DNA from: Streptomyces camelliae | Lineage (GTDB): Bacteria > Actinomycetota > Actinomycetes > Streptomycetales > Streptomycetaceae | Assembly (NCBI RefSeq): GCF_027625935.1 | Contig: NZ_CP115300.1 | Location: forward strand, 3,286,001-3,350,000 | Length of the DNA stretch: 64,000 bases | Reading direction: 5' to 3' | Part shown: piece by piece, positions 24,021 to 32,647 of the stretch | Numbering within the stretch: position 1 is the first letter of the stretch | Layout of the letters: every line of letters begins with the position of its first letter | The notes under the pieces: generated by a model | Told to the model about the DNA's origin: nothing | Database searches by the model: none | Seen by the model: the letters and a program-made list of their open reading frames with translations, nothing else | Program-made: the position numbers and the translations under genes

Positions 24021-24878
24021 TCAGGCTCCACCGGTGCCCGGCACCGGGAACGCGCCGGTCGCCCGCCGGGTGATCTCCCCGTACACCTCGGGGTCGGTCG
24101 TGTACGCGCCCAGGGACACGGTCTTGCGGCTGCCGTGGTAGTCCGAGGAGCCGGTGACCAGCAGATCCAGGTCCTTCGCCAGCCCCCGCAGCCGGTCGCG
24201 CGCGTCGGCGTCGTGGTCCATGTGATCGACCTCGATGCCGTCGAGGCCGGCCTCGGCCATCTCGGCGATGCGGAACTCCGGCACGGTCCGGCCGCGCTTG
24301 GCGGCGGCCGGGTGCGCGAAGACACAGACCCCGCCCGCGCCCTTGACCAGCCGGATCGCCTCGAAGGGGTCGGTCTCGTGCTTCTCCACGAAGGCCCGCC
24401 CGCCGTCGGCCAGCCACTCCTCGGTGAACGCGTCGCTGACGGTCGGTACGACGCCCAGCTCGACCAGCGCGGTGGCGACGTGCGGCCGCCCCACGGACCC
24501 GCCGGCGGCGATCCGCTCGACCTGCTCCCACGTGACCGGCACGCCCAGCGCGTTGAGCTTGGCGACCATGCCCTTGGCCCGCGGCACCCGGTCGTCCCGC
24601 ACCAGCTCCCGCTCGGCGAGCAGCGCGGGCTCCTCGGGATCGAAGAGGTAGGCCAGCATGTGCATGGAGATCCCGTCGATCCGACAGGACAGCTCGGCCC
24701 CCGTGACCAGCGTCAGCCCCGCGGGCAACGCGGCGATCGCCTCGCCGTACCCCCGCGTGGTGTCGTGATCGGTCAGCGCGACCACGTCCAGCCCGGCGGC
24801 GGCGGCATTCCGCACCAGCTCGGCAGGGGTGTCCGTACCGTCGGAGGCGGTGGAGTGACAGTGCAGATCTATACGCAC
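24021..24878 (-). CDS. PHP-domain phosphoesterase
   Basis: The protein is 285 aa. PHP metal-binding motifs are DLHCHSTASDGT at the N-terminus, LTDHDT, the later FAHPAAAKRG and the final GSSDYHG. Related proteins are RNase AM/YciV-like 5'-3' exonucleases or 3',5'-nucleotide phosphatases; which applies here cannot be told. GTG 24878 fits the family start (RIDLHCHS) and has GGAG upstream. A -10-like TACTAT lies at 24923-24918. Confidence 0.88.
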   Translation of the reverse strand: MRIDLHCHSTASDGTDTPAELVRNAAAAGLDVVALTDHDTTRGYGEAIAALPAGLTLVTGAELSCRIDGISMHMLAYLFDPEEPALLAERELVRDDRVPRAKGMVAKLNALGVPVTWEQVERIAAGGSVGRPHVATALVELGVVPTVSDAFTEEWLADGGRAFVEKHETDPFEAIRLVKGAGGVCVFAHPAAAKRGRTVPEFRIAEMAEAGLDGIEVDHMDHDADARDRLRGLAKDLDLLVTGSSDYHGSRKTVSLGAYTTDPEVYGEITRRATGAFPVPGTGGA

Positions 24879-24942
24879 AAGGACTCCAGACACCGACGAT
24901 TCAAAGGGGGACACTTGATAGTACCGGTGATTGCAACGCCCT

Positions 24943-25012
24943 AGGGGCGCGCTGTATCGATATGCGGCTCCGCCGCGTGCGCGCGATCAACCACAACGCA
25001 CCCGCACCCGCC
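24943..25012 (+). repeat. Streptomyces dispersed intergenic repeat
   Basis: CCTAGGGGCGCGCTGTATCG, ATATGCGGCTCCGCCGCGTG, then CGCGCGATCAACCACAACGC, the same layout as the copy at 14257-14330. It lies between the PHP and DUF6758 genes. Confidence 0.65.
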
Positions 25013-25045
25013 CACGAAGCGGCACCCGGCACCCGGTGGGCGGCG

Positions 25046-25687
25046 TCACGGCCGAAGCAAGCGCGGCGACAACGCTCCGCAGGGCACCAGATCCAGCTCC
25101 GGCCCCGCGTCCCGCAGATCGGTGAGCACCAGCTCGTCGTACATGAGCAGCCCGGACTGCTCGGGCCACATCACCGCCCACAGCCACATGCCGAGCGCCT
25201 CGCCCGCGAAGACCGCGCGGTCCTCGGGGGTGCGGAAGACGTGCCACAGCGGGGTCGGGCGGCCGACGGCCAGCACCTTGGCCTCGGGGGGCTTCTCGAT
25301 GTTCATGTACGGTCCCGGGTCCGGGCCGTCGATGCCCGCGTACCGCGCGCCGAGGCCGACGCCGAGTTCCTCGGCGACCAGGATGAGCTCGGCCGGACCG
25401 CCGAGCGGGCCGGGACCCGTGCAGGCCACGGCGGTCGCGCGGCCCCCGCTGCGGTCGTCGCCCGCGTAGGCCACACCGGTGAAGAGCCAGCCGACCGGCA
25501 GCGGCCAGGGCATCCACACCGGAACGTGGGTGCGCTGCACGACGGCGGCGAGGGCTTCGACGCTGGGCGGGATCACGGGCTGCAGCGGATACACCGTGCC
25601 GTGCACATCGCACTGCCACGCATCGGCGAAGAGGCCGGGAGCCCTGACCCGGCCACCACACCTCGGGCAACTGGGTTCGCCCCTCAT
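25046..25687 (-). CDS. DUF6758-like protein with N-terminal zinc ribbon
   Basis: This 213-aa protein begins MRGEPSCPRCGGRVRAPG with a further Cys-x-x-His (QCDVHGTVYPL), a likely zinc ribbon. The rest is a soluble mixed domain ending LVPCGALSPRLLRP. It is a conserved Streptomyces protein of unknown function. GGAG lies 5 bases before ATG 25687. Confidence 0.75.
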   Translation of the reverse strand: MRGEPSCPRCGGRVRAPGLFADAWQCDVHGTVYPLQPVIPPSVEALAAVVQRTHVPVWMPWPLPVGWLFTGVAYAGDDRSGGRATAVACTGPGPLGGPAELILVAEELGVGLGARYAGIDGPDPGPYMNIEKPPEAKVLAVGRPTPLWHVFRTPEDRAVFAGEALGMWLWAVMWPEQSGLLMYDELVLTDLRDAGPELDLVPCGALSPRLLRP

Positions 25688-25862
25688 AGGGCTCCACGGT
25701 CCTACCCCTGCCCGCCCGCGTCAAGGACGATCACCCGTCCGGACGGAACCGTGCCGGTCGACCGGGCGGGAGCGAGCCCCCTCAGCCGGTGGACAACACC
25801 GTCGGCGTCTTCGCCAACTGACCGTTGCCGACCGGTCCTTGGTGAACTTGCTCACGTGTGTG

Positions 25863-26447
25863 TCAGTCGAGCGGGACGGACCTGCGGGCGGGATCCCTCA
25901 GGTCCGTGCCGGCGGCGAGCCAGCGCTCCTGGAGGGCCTGGGCACCGTGCACACGCTTCCAGGCGGCCTCGTTCGGGGTCATCGGCAGCAGCGGCAGGAA
26001 CCGTACGGGATCCATCGGATCGTCCAGCTCCAGATCCTCGACCAGTCCGCCGGGCTCGCCCACCAGCACCGAGGTGAAGGGGGCGCCGGGCCACAGCGGA
26101 TCACCGGTGTCCAGGGAGGCGCCCGGCGTCACGATCAGACCCTCCACCTGCGGGGACGCGGCCAGCACCGCGAGCGGGCGGAGCACCTTGTCGGTCTCGG
26201 CGAGGCCCGCGCGGACGGAGAGGACCAGTTCCGCGCGGGGTCCCTTGACCGGGTCGGCGAGCATCGCCGTGGGGTCGGTCATGGGGTGCGCGGACATGCC
26301 GAGGGTGGCGTACCGGAGGAGATCCCCCTCCCGGAACCGGAGGACCTCGATGCGGTCCGTGCCGAGGAAGGTGACGGCGGCGCGCGCGTCCGGTTCGCCC
26401 AGCGCGGTGCTCAACCGTGCCTCGACGAGAGGAAGAACATCAACCAT
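25863..26447 (-). CDS. Suppressor-of-fused domain protein
   Basis: This 194-aa protein has the core pattern of bacterial suppressor-of-fused-like domains: a central RAELVLSVRAGL strand, PQVEGLIVTPGASLDTG and LPLLPMTPNEAAWKRVHGAQAL near the C-terminus. Members are often immunity-like or of unknown role. ATG 26447 (MVDVLPLVEARL) is favoured over the frame to 26480, with a GAGGAAG ribosome site. It is divergent from corA. Confidence 0.78.
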   Translation of the reverse strand: MVDVLPLVEARLSTALGEPDARAAVTFLGTDRIEVLRFREGDLLRYATLGMSAHPMTDPTAMLADPVKGPRAELVLSVRAGLAETDKVLRPLAVLAASPQVEGLIVTPGASLDTGDPLWPGAPFTSVLVGEPGGLVEDLELDDPMDPVRFLPLLPMTPNEAAWKRVHGAQALQERWLAAGTDLRDPARRSVPLD

Positions 26448-26878
26448 GCGGGGAGCATAGAACTCGTCAGTAGCGGGCAAAGCGGCGCCTTGACAGTTCG
26501 GGCGGCTGCTAACCTGAGCCCTCGAAGAGACTCCCTTACGAGGGACCGGCCGGAGGAGGTGGGGCTGTCATGGATCGAAGTCGACCTGGTAGTACCACTC
26601 GCTCTTCCGCCCGCTGATCTGGTCTCTGGCTGGCCGCTGCCGCCTTCGCGTGCGCGTTGCCCTTCGGAAGAGCACTTCGTTTCGCTTTGCCTGATCCGTC
26701 TGAGTCTGATCCGTCTGATCAACGTCAGTTCTGCATCAGCAGCGAAGCCGCCACCGCGACGGTGCGGTGCTCCCCGCTTTGTGGACGTGCCGAACATCGG
26801 ACACAGGACCGTCCCCATTCCGGGTAGTTCCACCCGTCGCGCCGCGCTTTCGCTGCCTGCCCGCGAAGGAGCCTGCCC
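26448..26878 (+). promoter_or_regulatory. Long leader region of corA
   Basis: These 431 bases lie between the divergent suppressor-of-fused and corA genes. TTGACA (26490-26495) and TAACCT (26510-26515) are promoter-like but only 14 bases apart. A short ORF with an excellent ribosome site follows (26570-26617). A 13-bp direct repeat CTGATCCGTCTGA lies at 26691-26703 and 26706-26718. About 260 bases separate the short ORF stop from corA. The large minus frame 26411-27973 here is a shadow. Confidence 0.5.
26570..26617 (+). CDS. Possible corA leader peptide (15 aa)
   Basis: ATG 26570 follows GGAGGAGG (26552-26559) at about 10 bases and encodes MDRSRPGSTTRSSAR then TGA. Short leader peptides upstream of Mg2+ transporter genes control expression in enterobacteria (mgtL, corL). 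A comparable role here is only an inference from position and the strong ribosome site. Confidence 0.35.
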   Translation: MDRSRPGSTTRSSAR

Positions 26879-28003
26879 ATGTCGATGATCCGCGACCTGC
26901 GCGCCGTGGTCCGCCCCGCGTCCCGTCCCGCACCGCGCAAGGACACCGCCGCCCCGTACGACAGCACCCGCGACCCCGGCACGGCCTCGGCCGTCGTGGA
27001 CTGCGCGGTCTACCGCGACGGCGCCCGGGTCGAGAGCGGCAAGCCGCTGAGCCCGCACGAGGCCATGCGGCTGGTGCGGCGCGACGGCGGCTTCGTGTGG
27101 ATCGGGCTGCACGAGCCGACCGAGGCCGAATTCGCCGGTATCGCGAGCGAGTTCGGGCTGCACCCGCTGGCCGTCGAGGACGCCGTGCAGGCGCACCAGC
27201 GTCCGAAGCTGGAGCGCTACGACGACTCCCTGTTCACCGTCTTCAAGACCATCCACTACGTCGAGCACGACCGGCTCACCGAGAGCAGCGAGGTCGTGGA
27301 GACCGGCGAGGTGATGTGCTTCACCGGCCGGGACTTCTTCATCACCGTCCGGCACGGCGGCAAGGGCTCGCTCCGGGCTCTGCGGCACCGCCTCCAGGAC
27401 GACCCGGAGCTGCTGGCCAAGGGCCCCTCGGCGGTGCTGCACGCCATCGCCGACCATGTCGTGGACGGCTACATCGCGGTCGCCGACGCCGTGCAGGACG
27501 ACATCGACGAGGTGGAGACCGAGGTCTTCTCGCCGGGCCGGGGCGGCGGCGTCGCGCGCGGTGTGGACTCGGCGCGGATCTACCAGCTCAAGCGCGAGGT
27601 GCTGGAGTTCAAGCGGGCGGTCGCCCCGCTGCTGCGGCCCATGCAGCTGCTGAGCGAGCGGCCGATGCGGCTGATCGACCCGGACATCCAGAAGTACTTC
27701 CGGGACGTCGCCGACCACCTCGCCCGGGTCCAGGAGCAGGTCGTGAGCTTCGACGAGCTGCTCAACTCCATCCTCCAGGCCAATCTGGCGCAGGCGTCCG
27801 TCGCGCAGAACGAGGACATGCGCAAGATCACCGCCTGGGCCGCGATCATCGCCGTACCGACGATGGTGACGGGCGTGTACGGCATGAACTTCGACAACAT
27901 GCCGGAGCTGCACTGGAAGTACGGCTACCCGCTGGTCCTGACCCTCACCGTCGGCATGTGTGTGGGCATCCACCGGGTGCTGAAGCGCAACGGCTGGCTG
28001 TGA
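26879..28003 (+). CDS. corA: CorA-family magnesium/cobalt transporter
   Basis: This 374-aa protein has a large cytosolic N-domain, a long coiled-coil stalk (DEVETEVF... YQLKREVLEFKRAV) and two C-terminal membrane helices flanking the hallmark YGMNF motif, in place for the pentameric Mg2+ channel. ATG 26879 has AAGGAG upstream. It stands near the MgtE-N/CBS and DUF1003 genes, a set also grouped in M. tuberculosis. Confidence 0.94.
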   Translation: MSMIRDLRAVVRPASRPAPRKDTAAPYDSTRDPGTASAVVDCAVYRDGARVESGKPLSPHEAMRLVRRDGGFVWIGLHEPTEAEFAGIASEFGLHPLAVEDAVQAHQRPKLERYDDSLFTVFKTIHYVEHDRLTESSEVVETGEVMCFTGRDFFITVRHGGKGSLRALRHRLQDDPELLAKGPSAVLHAIADHVVDGYIAVADAVQDDIDEVETEVFSPGRGGGVARGVDSARIYQLKREVLEFKRAVAPLLRPMQLLSERPMRLIDPDIQKYFRDVADHLARVQEQVVSFDELLNSILQANLAQASVAQNEDMRKITAWAAIIAVPTMVTGVYGMNFDNMPELHWKYGYPLVLTLTVGMCVGIHRVLKRNGWL

Positions 28004-28026
28004 ACGGGCCTGGATAGGCTGACCCC

Positions 28027-28539
28027 ATGCGAAGCGAGCTGCTCGACCAGGCCCTCATCGAGGAGGCCGCGAAGAAGTCCGGCCTGATCTGGGTCAGGGG
28101 CGCAGATGCTCCGGCCGCGCATGCGCTGTGGCACGTGTGGCACGAGGGTGCGGTGTGCCTGGTCGGCGACGGGCCCGGGGAGCAGCCGCTGCCGGCGCTG
28201 GTCGACGGCGGCCTTGCCGAGGTGACCGTGCGCAGCAAGGACAAGGGCGGCCGGCTGGTGACGTTCCAGGCGACCGTGACCGAGCTGGCCTCCGGCTCGG
28301 AGCAGTGGGAGGCCGCCGTCGCCGAGCTGAAGGGCAAGCGCCTGAACGCCCCGGACGGCGAGGAGATGCCGGGCCGCTGGGCCCGCGAGTGCAGGGTGCT
28401 GCGCCTGGCTCCGGCCGGGACTGTGGTGCCGTTGCCCGACGGCAGCCTGGCGGAGCGGCCTGTGCCGAGCCCGGCGACCACGCGGGAGCCGATTCCGGCC
28501 GGGCTGCCGAAGCTGCTGGGGAAGCGGCGGAGGAAGTAG
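28027..28539 (+). CDS. Conserved protein of unknown function
   Basis: This 170-aa soluble protein (MRSELLDQALIEEAAKKSGL...) lies 23 bases after corA and is likely cotranscribed. The segment ALWHVWHEGAVCLVGDGPGEQPLPAL and a basic C-terminal tail (KLLGKRRRK) are its only notable features. It may be an FMN-binding split-barrel relative, but I cannot support that firmly. It ends 11 bases from the convergent lipoprotein gene. Confidence 0.72.
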   Translation: MRSELLDQALIEEAAKKSGLIWVRGADAPAAHALWHVWHEGAVCLVGDGPGEQPLPALVDGGLAEVTVRSKDKGGRLVTFQATVTELASGSEQWEAAVAELKGKRLNAPDGEEMPGRWARECRVLRLAPAGTVVPLPDGSLAERPVPSPATTREPIPAGLPKLLGKRRRK

Positions 28540-28550
28540 CGCAGGGCCCG

Positions 28551-29300
28551 TTACGACGTCGGCAGCTGTTTGCCGTAGTCCACCGTGTCGTCCTTCGACG
28601 GTTCCGTCACGGTGAAGTCCTTGCCCCAGTCCGAGAAGCTGAGCGTCCCCGCACTGCCGGCGCGGACCAGGCGGAGGGGGTACGGGGTGCCCTGGAGGGA
28701 GACGTCCAGGGTGCCGCCGGAGCCCTTGTCGCCGGTGATGCGGATGGTGGGGGTGCCCGACTGGTCGTGGTGGCCGTCGGTCGCCAGGGTGCCGTGCAGG
28801 GTCAGCAGCCCGTCGAGCAGGACCGACTTGTCCGTGAAGCCGCTGAACTTCTTGTACGCGGGATCCCCCTGCGGCACCTTCACGTACTTGCCGTTCAGCT
28901 TCCCCGCCGTACCGTCACCGCCGTTGCTGCCGCCCGCGTGGTTCCAGAAGTCCGAATCGGCCTTGAGGTAGAGCTGCTGCCCCACCCGCAGCAGTTGGAA
29001 GGTCGCCCCCTGCGAGGTCACCGACCCGGTGCCGCCGTCGGCCTTCAGGCGCATGTCCAGCTGGTAGGTACGGCCGCTGGTGACCACCGACCCGGCCAGC
29101 CGTACCGCCGGTGCCGCGTCCGCCGCCGCGCGGGTCTTCGCCTGGATCTGATCGGCGGGCAGCTTGCCCACCCCGTTCGTGCCGGCGTCCGGATCGTCCC
29201 CGCCGCACCCCGTCAGCACCGCCACCCCTGTCACGGCCAGTGCGCACAGCGCGGTCATCCGCGTGGTCCGGCGGGTTCGGCCCTGGGGAGTCGCAGTCAC
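28551..29300 (-). CDS. Secreted lipoprotein, LppX/LolA-like
   Basis: The protein is 249 aa from GTG 29300. A short Arg-rich n-region is followed by a hydrophobic stretch and lipobox LTGC. The mature part contains repeated beta strands (TYQLDMRLKADGGTG, FQLLRVGQQLYLKADSDFW), in line with actinobacterial LppX/LprG/LolA-like lipid carriers. The assignment rests on pattern only. The upstream frame to 29414 is Arg-rich and unlikely to be translated. Confidence 0.72.
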   Translation of the reverse strand: MTATPQGRTRRTTRMTALCALAVTGVAVLTGCGGDDPDAGTNGVGKLPADQIQAKTRAAADAAPAVRLAGSVVTSGRTYQLDMRLKADGGTGSVTSQGATFQLLRVGQQLYLKADSDFWNHAGGSNGGDGTAGKLNGKYVKVPQGDPAYKKFSGFTDKSVLLDGLLTLHGTLATDGHHDQSGTPTIRITGDKGSGGTLDVSLQGTPYPLRLVRAGSAGTLSFSDWGKDFTVTEPSKDDTVDYGKQLPTS

Positions 29301-29501
29301 AGGTGGCGCTGCCTTTCTGACGAGTCCTGAACGGCGTACGGCAGCGTACCGGGGCCTCAGGCCGTCCCTGCCCACCCGGCGGAGCCAGTCCGTCCGGACC
29401 GCCCGCCAGGCCATACCCCATCAGGACGAGCTAGCCTGAAGCGCACGCGCGCGGGCATATCCGAGCAACTCACACGATCCCCACGCAAAGGAAGCACAGC
29501 C

Positions 29502-30791
29502 ATGGCAGCCGGCGCCCCCCGGATCTTCGTCTCGCACCTCGCCGGGGTCCCCGTCTTCGATCCCAGCGGCGACGTCATGGGCCGCGTACGCGACCTGGTC
29601 GTCATGCTGCGCGTCGGCCGGCGGCCCCCGCGGGTGCTCGGGCTGGTCGTCGAGCTGCCCACCCGGCGCCGGATCTTCCTGCCCATGACCCGGGTGACCG
29701 GCATCGAGTCCGGCCAGGTCATCGCCACCGGCGTCATGAACGTCCGCCGCTTCGAGCAGCGGCCCACCGAGCGGCTGGTCTTCGGCGAGCTGCTGGACCG
29801 GCGGGTGACGCTCACCGAGACCGGCGAGGAGGTCACCGTCCTCGACGTGTCCGTGCAGCAGCTGCCCGCCCGCCGGGACTGGGAGGTCGACCGGGTCTTC
29901 GTCCGCAAGGGGAAGAAGGGTGGCGCCTTCCGGCGGGCCAAGGGCGAGGCGCTGACCGTCGAGTGGTCGGCCGTCACCGGCTTCTCGCTGGAGGAGCACG
30001 GGCAGGGCGCCGAGAGCCTGCTTGCCACCTTCGAGCAGCTGCGCCCCGCCGACCTCGCCAACGTCCTGCACCACCTCTCCGCCAAGCGGCGCGCCGAGGT
30101 GGCCGCCGCCCTCGACGACGACCGCCTGGCCGACGTGCTCGAAGAGCTCCCGGAGGACGACCAGATCGAGATCCTCGGCAAGCTGAAGGAGGAGCGCGCG
30201 GCGGACGTGCTGGAGGCCATGGACCCCGACGACGCGGCCGACCTGCTCTCCGAGCTGCCCGAGGACGACAAGGAGCGGCTGCTGAGCCTCATGCAGCCCG
30301 CCGACGCGGCCGAGATGCGGCGCCTGATGTCGTACGAGGAGCACACGGCCGGCGGTCTGATGACCACGGAGCCGATCGTGCTGCGCCCGGACGCCACCGT
30401 CGCCGACGCGCTCGCCCGGGTCCGCAACCCCGACCTCTCCCCCGCGCTCGCCGCCCAGGTCTACGTCTGCCGTCCGCCCGACGAGACCCCGACCGGCAAG
30501 TACCTGGGCACGGTCCACTTCCAGCGGCTGCTGCGCGACCCGCCGTACGCGCTGGTCAGCTCGATCGTCGACACCGATCTGCAACCGCTCGACCCGGACG
30601 CGGCGCTGCCCGCCGTCGCCGGGTTCTTCGCCACGTACGACATGGTCGCCGCGCCCGTGGTGGACGAGGCCGGACGGCTGCTCGGCGCGGTGACCGTGGA
30701 CGACGTACTGGACCACATGCTGCCCGAGGACTGGCGGGAGCACGAGTTCCACCTGGACGAGGGAGAGGGGGCGACCACGCATGGCTCCTGA
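29502..30791 (+). CDS. Soluble MgtE-N / CBS-domain protein with PRC barrel
   Basis: This 429-aa protein has an N-terminal PRC-barrel-like part (GDVMGRVRDLVVMLRVG), an MgtE N-domain superhelix at about residues 165-275 (RPADLANVLHHLSAKRRAEV, ELPEDDQIEIL) and two CBS motifs to about residue 420. The MgtE membrane channel is absent, so it is a regulatory or sensor version, possibly Mg2+- or nucleotide-binding. It overlaps the DUF1003 gene by 11 bases. Confidence 0.9.
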   Translation: MAAGAPRIFVSHLAGVPVFDPSGDVMGRVRDLVVMLRVGRRPPRVLGLVVELPTRRRIFLPMTRVTGIESGQVIATGVMNVRRFEQRPTERLVFGELLDRRVTLTETGEEVTVLDVSVQQLPARRDWEVDRVFVRKGKKGGAFRRAKGEALTVEWSAVTGFSLEEHGQGAESLLATFEQLRPADLANVLHHLSAKRRAEVAAALDDDRLADVLEELPEDDQIEILGKLKEERAADVLEAMDPDDAADLLSELPEDDKERLLSLMQPADAAEMRRLMSYEEHTAGGLMTTEPIVLRPDATVADALARVRNPDLSPALAAQVYVCRPPDETPTGKYLGTVHFQRLLRDPPYALVSSIVDTDLQPLDPDAALPAVAGFFATYDMVAAPVVDEAGRLLGAVTVDDVLDHMLPEDWREHEFHLDEGEGATTHGS

Positions 30792-31386
30792 GCGCGAGAG
30801 CGGCGGCCGCGAGCGCACCCCGACGGGCGCCACGGCGACCACCCGGGCCCGTACCCCCCGGCTGGACCAGCCGGCCCCGCCCCGGCGCCGGTATCTGCCG
30901 GAGTGGGACCCCGAGGCCTTCGGCGTGATGTCGGAGAAGATCGCCCGGTTCCTGGGCACGGGCCGCTTCATCGTCTGGATGACGGGCGTCATCATCCTGT
31001 GGATCCTGTGGAACGTCACGATGCCCGTCGCGCTCCGCTTCGACCAGTACCCGTTCATCTTCCTGACTCTGGCCCTGTCCCTGCAGGCCTCCTACGCCGC
31101 CCCGCTGATCCTGCTCGCGCAGAACCGGCAGGACGACCGCGACCGGGTCAACCTGGAGCAGGACCGCAAGCAGAACGAGCGGTCCATCGCCGACACCGAG
31201 TATCTGACCCGGGAGATCGCCGCCCTGCGCATGGGACTCGGCGAGGTGGCGACCCGCGACTGGATGCGCTCCGAGCTCCAGGATCTGCTGAAGGACCTGG
31301 AGGATCGCCAAGGCCGCAGCGACCGGGTCGTATTCCCGGCGGAACGGTCAGAACGGTCGCCGGGACGTGACACAGACGACCGCTGA
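30781..31386 (+). CDS. DUF1003 membrane protein
   Basis: This 201-aa protein has two adjacent membrane spans (FIVWMTGVIILWILWNVTM and FIFLTLALSLQASYAAPLILL) and then a charged coiled-coil with QNRQDDRDRVNLEQDRKQN, the DUF1003 signature. It is translated with overlap from the MgtE-N/CBS gene, so a joint role in Mg2+ handling is likely but unproven. Confidence 0.88.
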   Translation: MAPERESGGRERTPTGATATTRARTPRLDQPAPPRRRYLPEWDPEAFGVMSEKIARFLGTGRFIVWMTGVIILWILWNVTMPVALRFDQYPFIFLTLALSLQASYAAPLILLAQNRQDDRDRVNLEQDRKQNERSIADTEYLTREIAALRMGLGEVATRDWMRSELQDLLKDLEDRQGRSDRVVFPAERSERSPGRDTDDR

Positions 31387-31429
31387 GGGGCATCCCGAAG
31401 GCCCCTTACCGCGCCGTACCATCGTTGTT

Positions 31430-32563
31430 ATGGCTACGGAAGACGCGGTGCGCGAGGCACTGGCGACGGTGAACGATCCCGAGATCAACCGACCCATCAC
31501 CGAACTGGGGATGGTCAAATCGGTGGAGATCGGCGCGGACGGAGCGGTCGCGGTCACCGTGTATCTGACGGTCTCCGGCTGCCCGATGCGCGACACCATC
31601 ACCCAGCGCGTCACCGACGCGGTCTCCCGGGTCGAGGGCGTCACCCGCGTCGACGTCACGCTGGACGTGATGAGCGACGAACAGCGCAAGGAACTGACGG
31701 CGGCCCTGCGCGGCGGCCAGGCCGAGCGCGAGGTCCCCTTCGCCAAGCCGGGCAACCTCACCCGGGTCTACGCGGTCGCCTCCGGCAAGGGCGGCGTCGG
31801 CAAGTCCTCCGTGACGGTCAACCTGGCGGCGGCGATGGCGGCCGACGGCCTCAAGGTGGGCGTGGTCGACGCCGACATCTACGGCCACTCGGTGCCGCGC
31901 ATGCTGGGCGCGGACGGCCGCCCGACCCAGGTCGAGAACATGATCATGCCGCCGTCGGCGAACGGCGTGAAGGTCATCTCCATCGGCATGTTCACCCCGG
32001 GCAACGCCCCGGTCGTCTGGCGCGGCCCGATGCTGCACAGGGCGCTGCAGCAGTTCCTGGCGGACGTGTACTGGGGCGACCTGGACGTCCTCCTGCTGGA
32101 CCTGCCGCCCGGCACCGGTGACATCGCGATCTCCGTGGCCCAGCTGATCCCGAACGCCGAGATCCTGGTCGTCACGACCCCGCAGCAGGCGGCGGCGGAG
32201 GTGGCCGAGCGCGCCGGCTCCATCGCGGTCCAGACCCACCAGAAGATCGTCGGCGTGGTCGAGAACATGTCCGGCCTGCCCTGCCCGCACTGCGGCGAGA
32301 TGGTCGACGTCTTCGGCACGGGCGGCGGCCAGCTGGTCGCCGACGGCCTGACCCGTACGACGGGTACGACGGTCCCGGTCCTCGGCTCGATCCCGATCGA
32401 CGTCCGCCTCCGCGAGGGCGGCGACGAGGGCAAGCCGGTGGTCATCACCGACCCCGACTCCCCGGCGGGCAGCGCGCTGCGGGCGATCGCCGGGAAGCTG
32501 GGCGGACGGCAGCGGGGCCTGTCGGGCCTGTCCCTGGGTCTCACTCCGAAGAACAAGTTCTAG
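31430..32563 (+). CDS. mrp: Mrp/NBP35-family Fe-S carrier ATPase
   Basis: The protein is 377 aa. An N-terminal MIP18/DUF59 domain (ALATVNDPEINRPITELGMV) precedes a ParA-like ATPase with deviant Walker A SGKGGVGKSS, LDLPPGTGD and a C-terminal CPHC pair that binds the Fe-S cluster in this family. It delivers Fe-S clusters to target proteins. ATG 31430 gives the family N-terminus. There is no clear ribosome site, and TACCAT at 31417-31422 suggests a leaderless message is possible. Confidence 0.93.
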   Translation: MATEDAVREALATVNDPEINRPITELGMVKSVEIGADGAVAVTVYLTVSGCPMRDTITQRVTDAVSRVEGVTRVDVTLDVMSDEQRKELTAALRGGQAEREVPFAKPGNLTRVYAVASGKGGVGKSSVTVNLAAAMAADGLKVGVVDADIYGHSVPRMLGADGRPTQVENMIMPPSANGVKVISIGMFTPGNAPVVWRGPMLHRALQQFLADVYWGDLDVLLLDLPPGTGDIAISVAQLIPNAEILVVTTPQQAAAEVAERAGSIAVQTHQKIVGVVENMSGLPCPHCGEMVDVFGTGGGQLVADGLTRTTGTTVPVLGSIPIDVRLREGGDEGKPVVITDPDSPAGSALRAIAGKLGGRQRGLSGLSLGLTPKNKF

Positions 32564-32572
32564 GCAGCTACG

Positions 32573-32608
32573 CCGAAGGGGCGCCGGGATCGACCGGCGC
32601 CCCTTCGG
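32573..32608. terminator. Intrinsic terminator after mrp
   Basis: A perfect 15-bp stem, CCGAAGGGGCGCCGG / CCGGCGCCCCTTCGG, has a 6-base loop. It lies between the convergent mrp and the 221-aa protein gene. Confidence 0.88.
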
Positions 32609-32647
32609 CCATGTCTGTGCGGTGTGTCGGCCATGTCTGTGCGGTGT
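32605..32647. repeat. 22-bp period direct repeat
   Basis: TCGGCCATGTCTGTGCGGTG plus T occurs at 32605-32625 and 32627-32647, two tandem copies right after the mrp terminator. The second copy ends at the stop of the neighbouring minus gene. Confidence 0.8.

Noticed and set aside
26411..27973. 520-aa minus-strand frame over corA
   Set aside because: It runs antisense through a clear CorA gene and has no family features; a GC-rich shadow.
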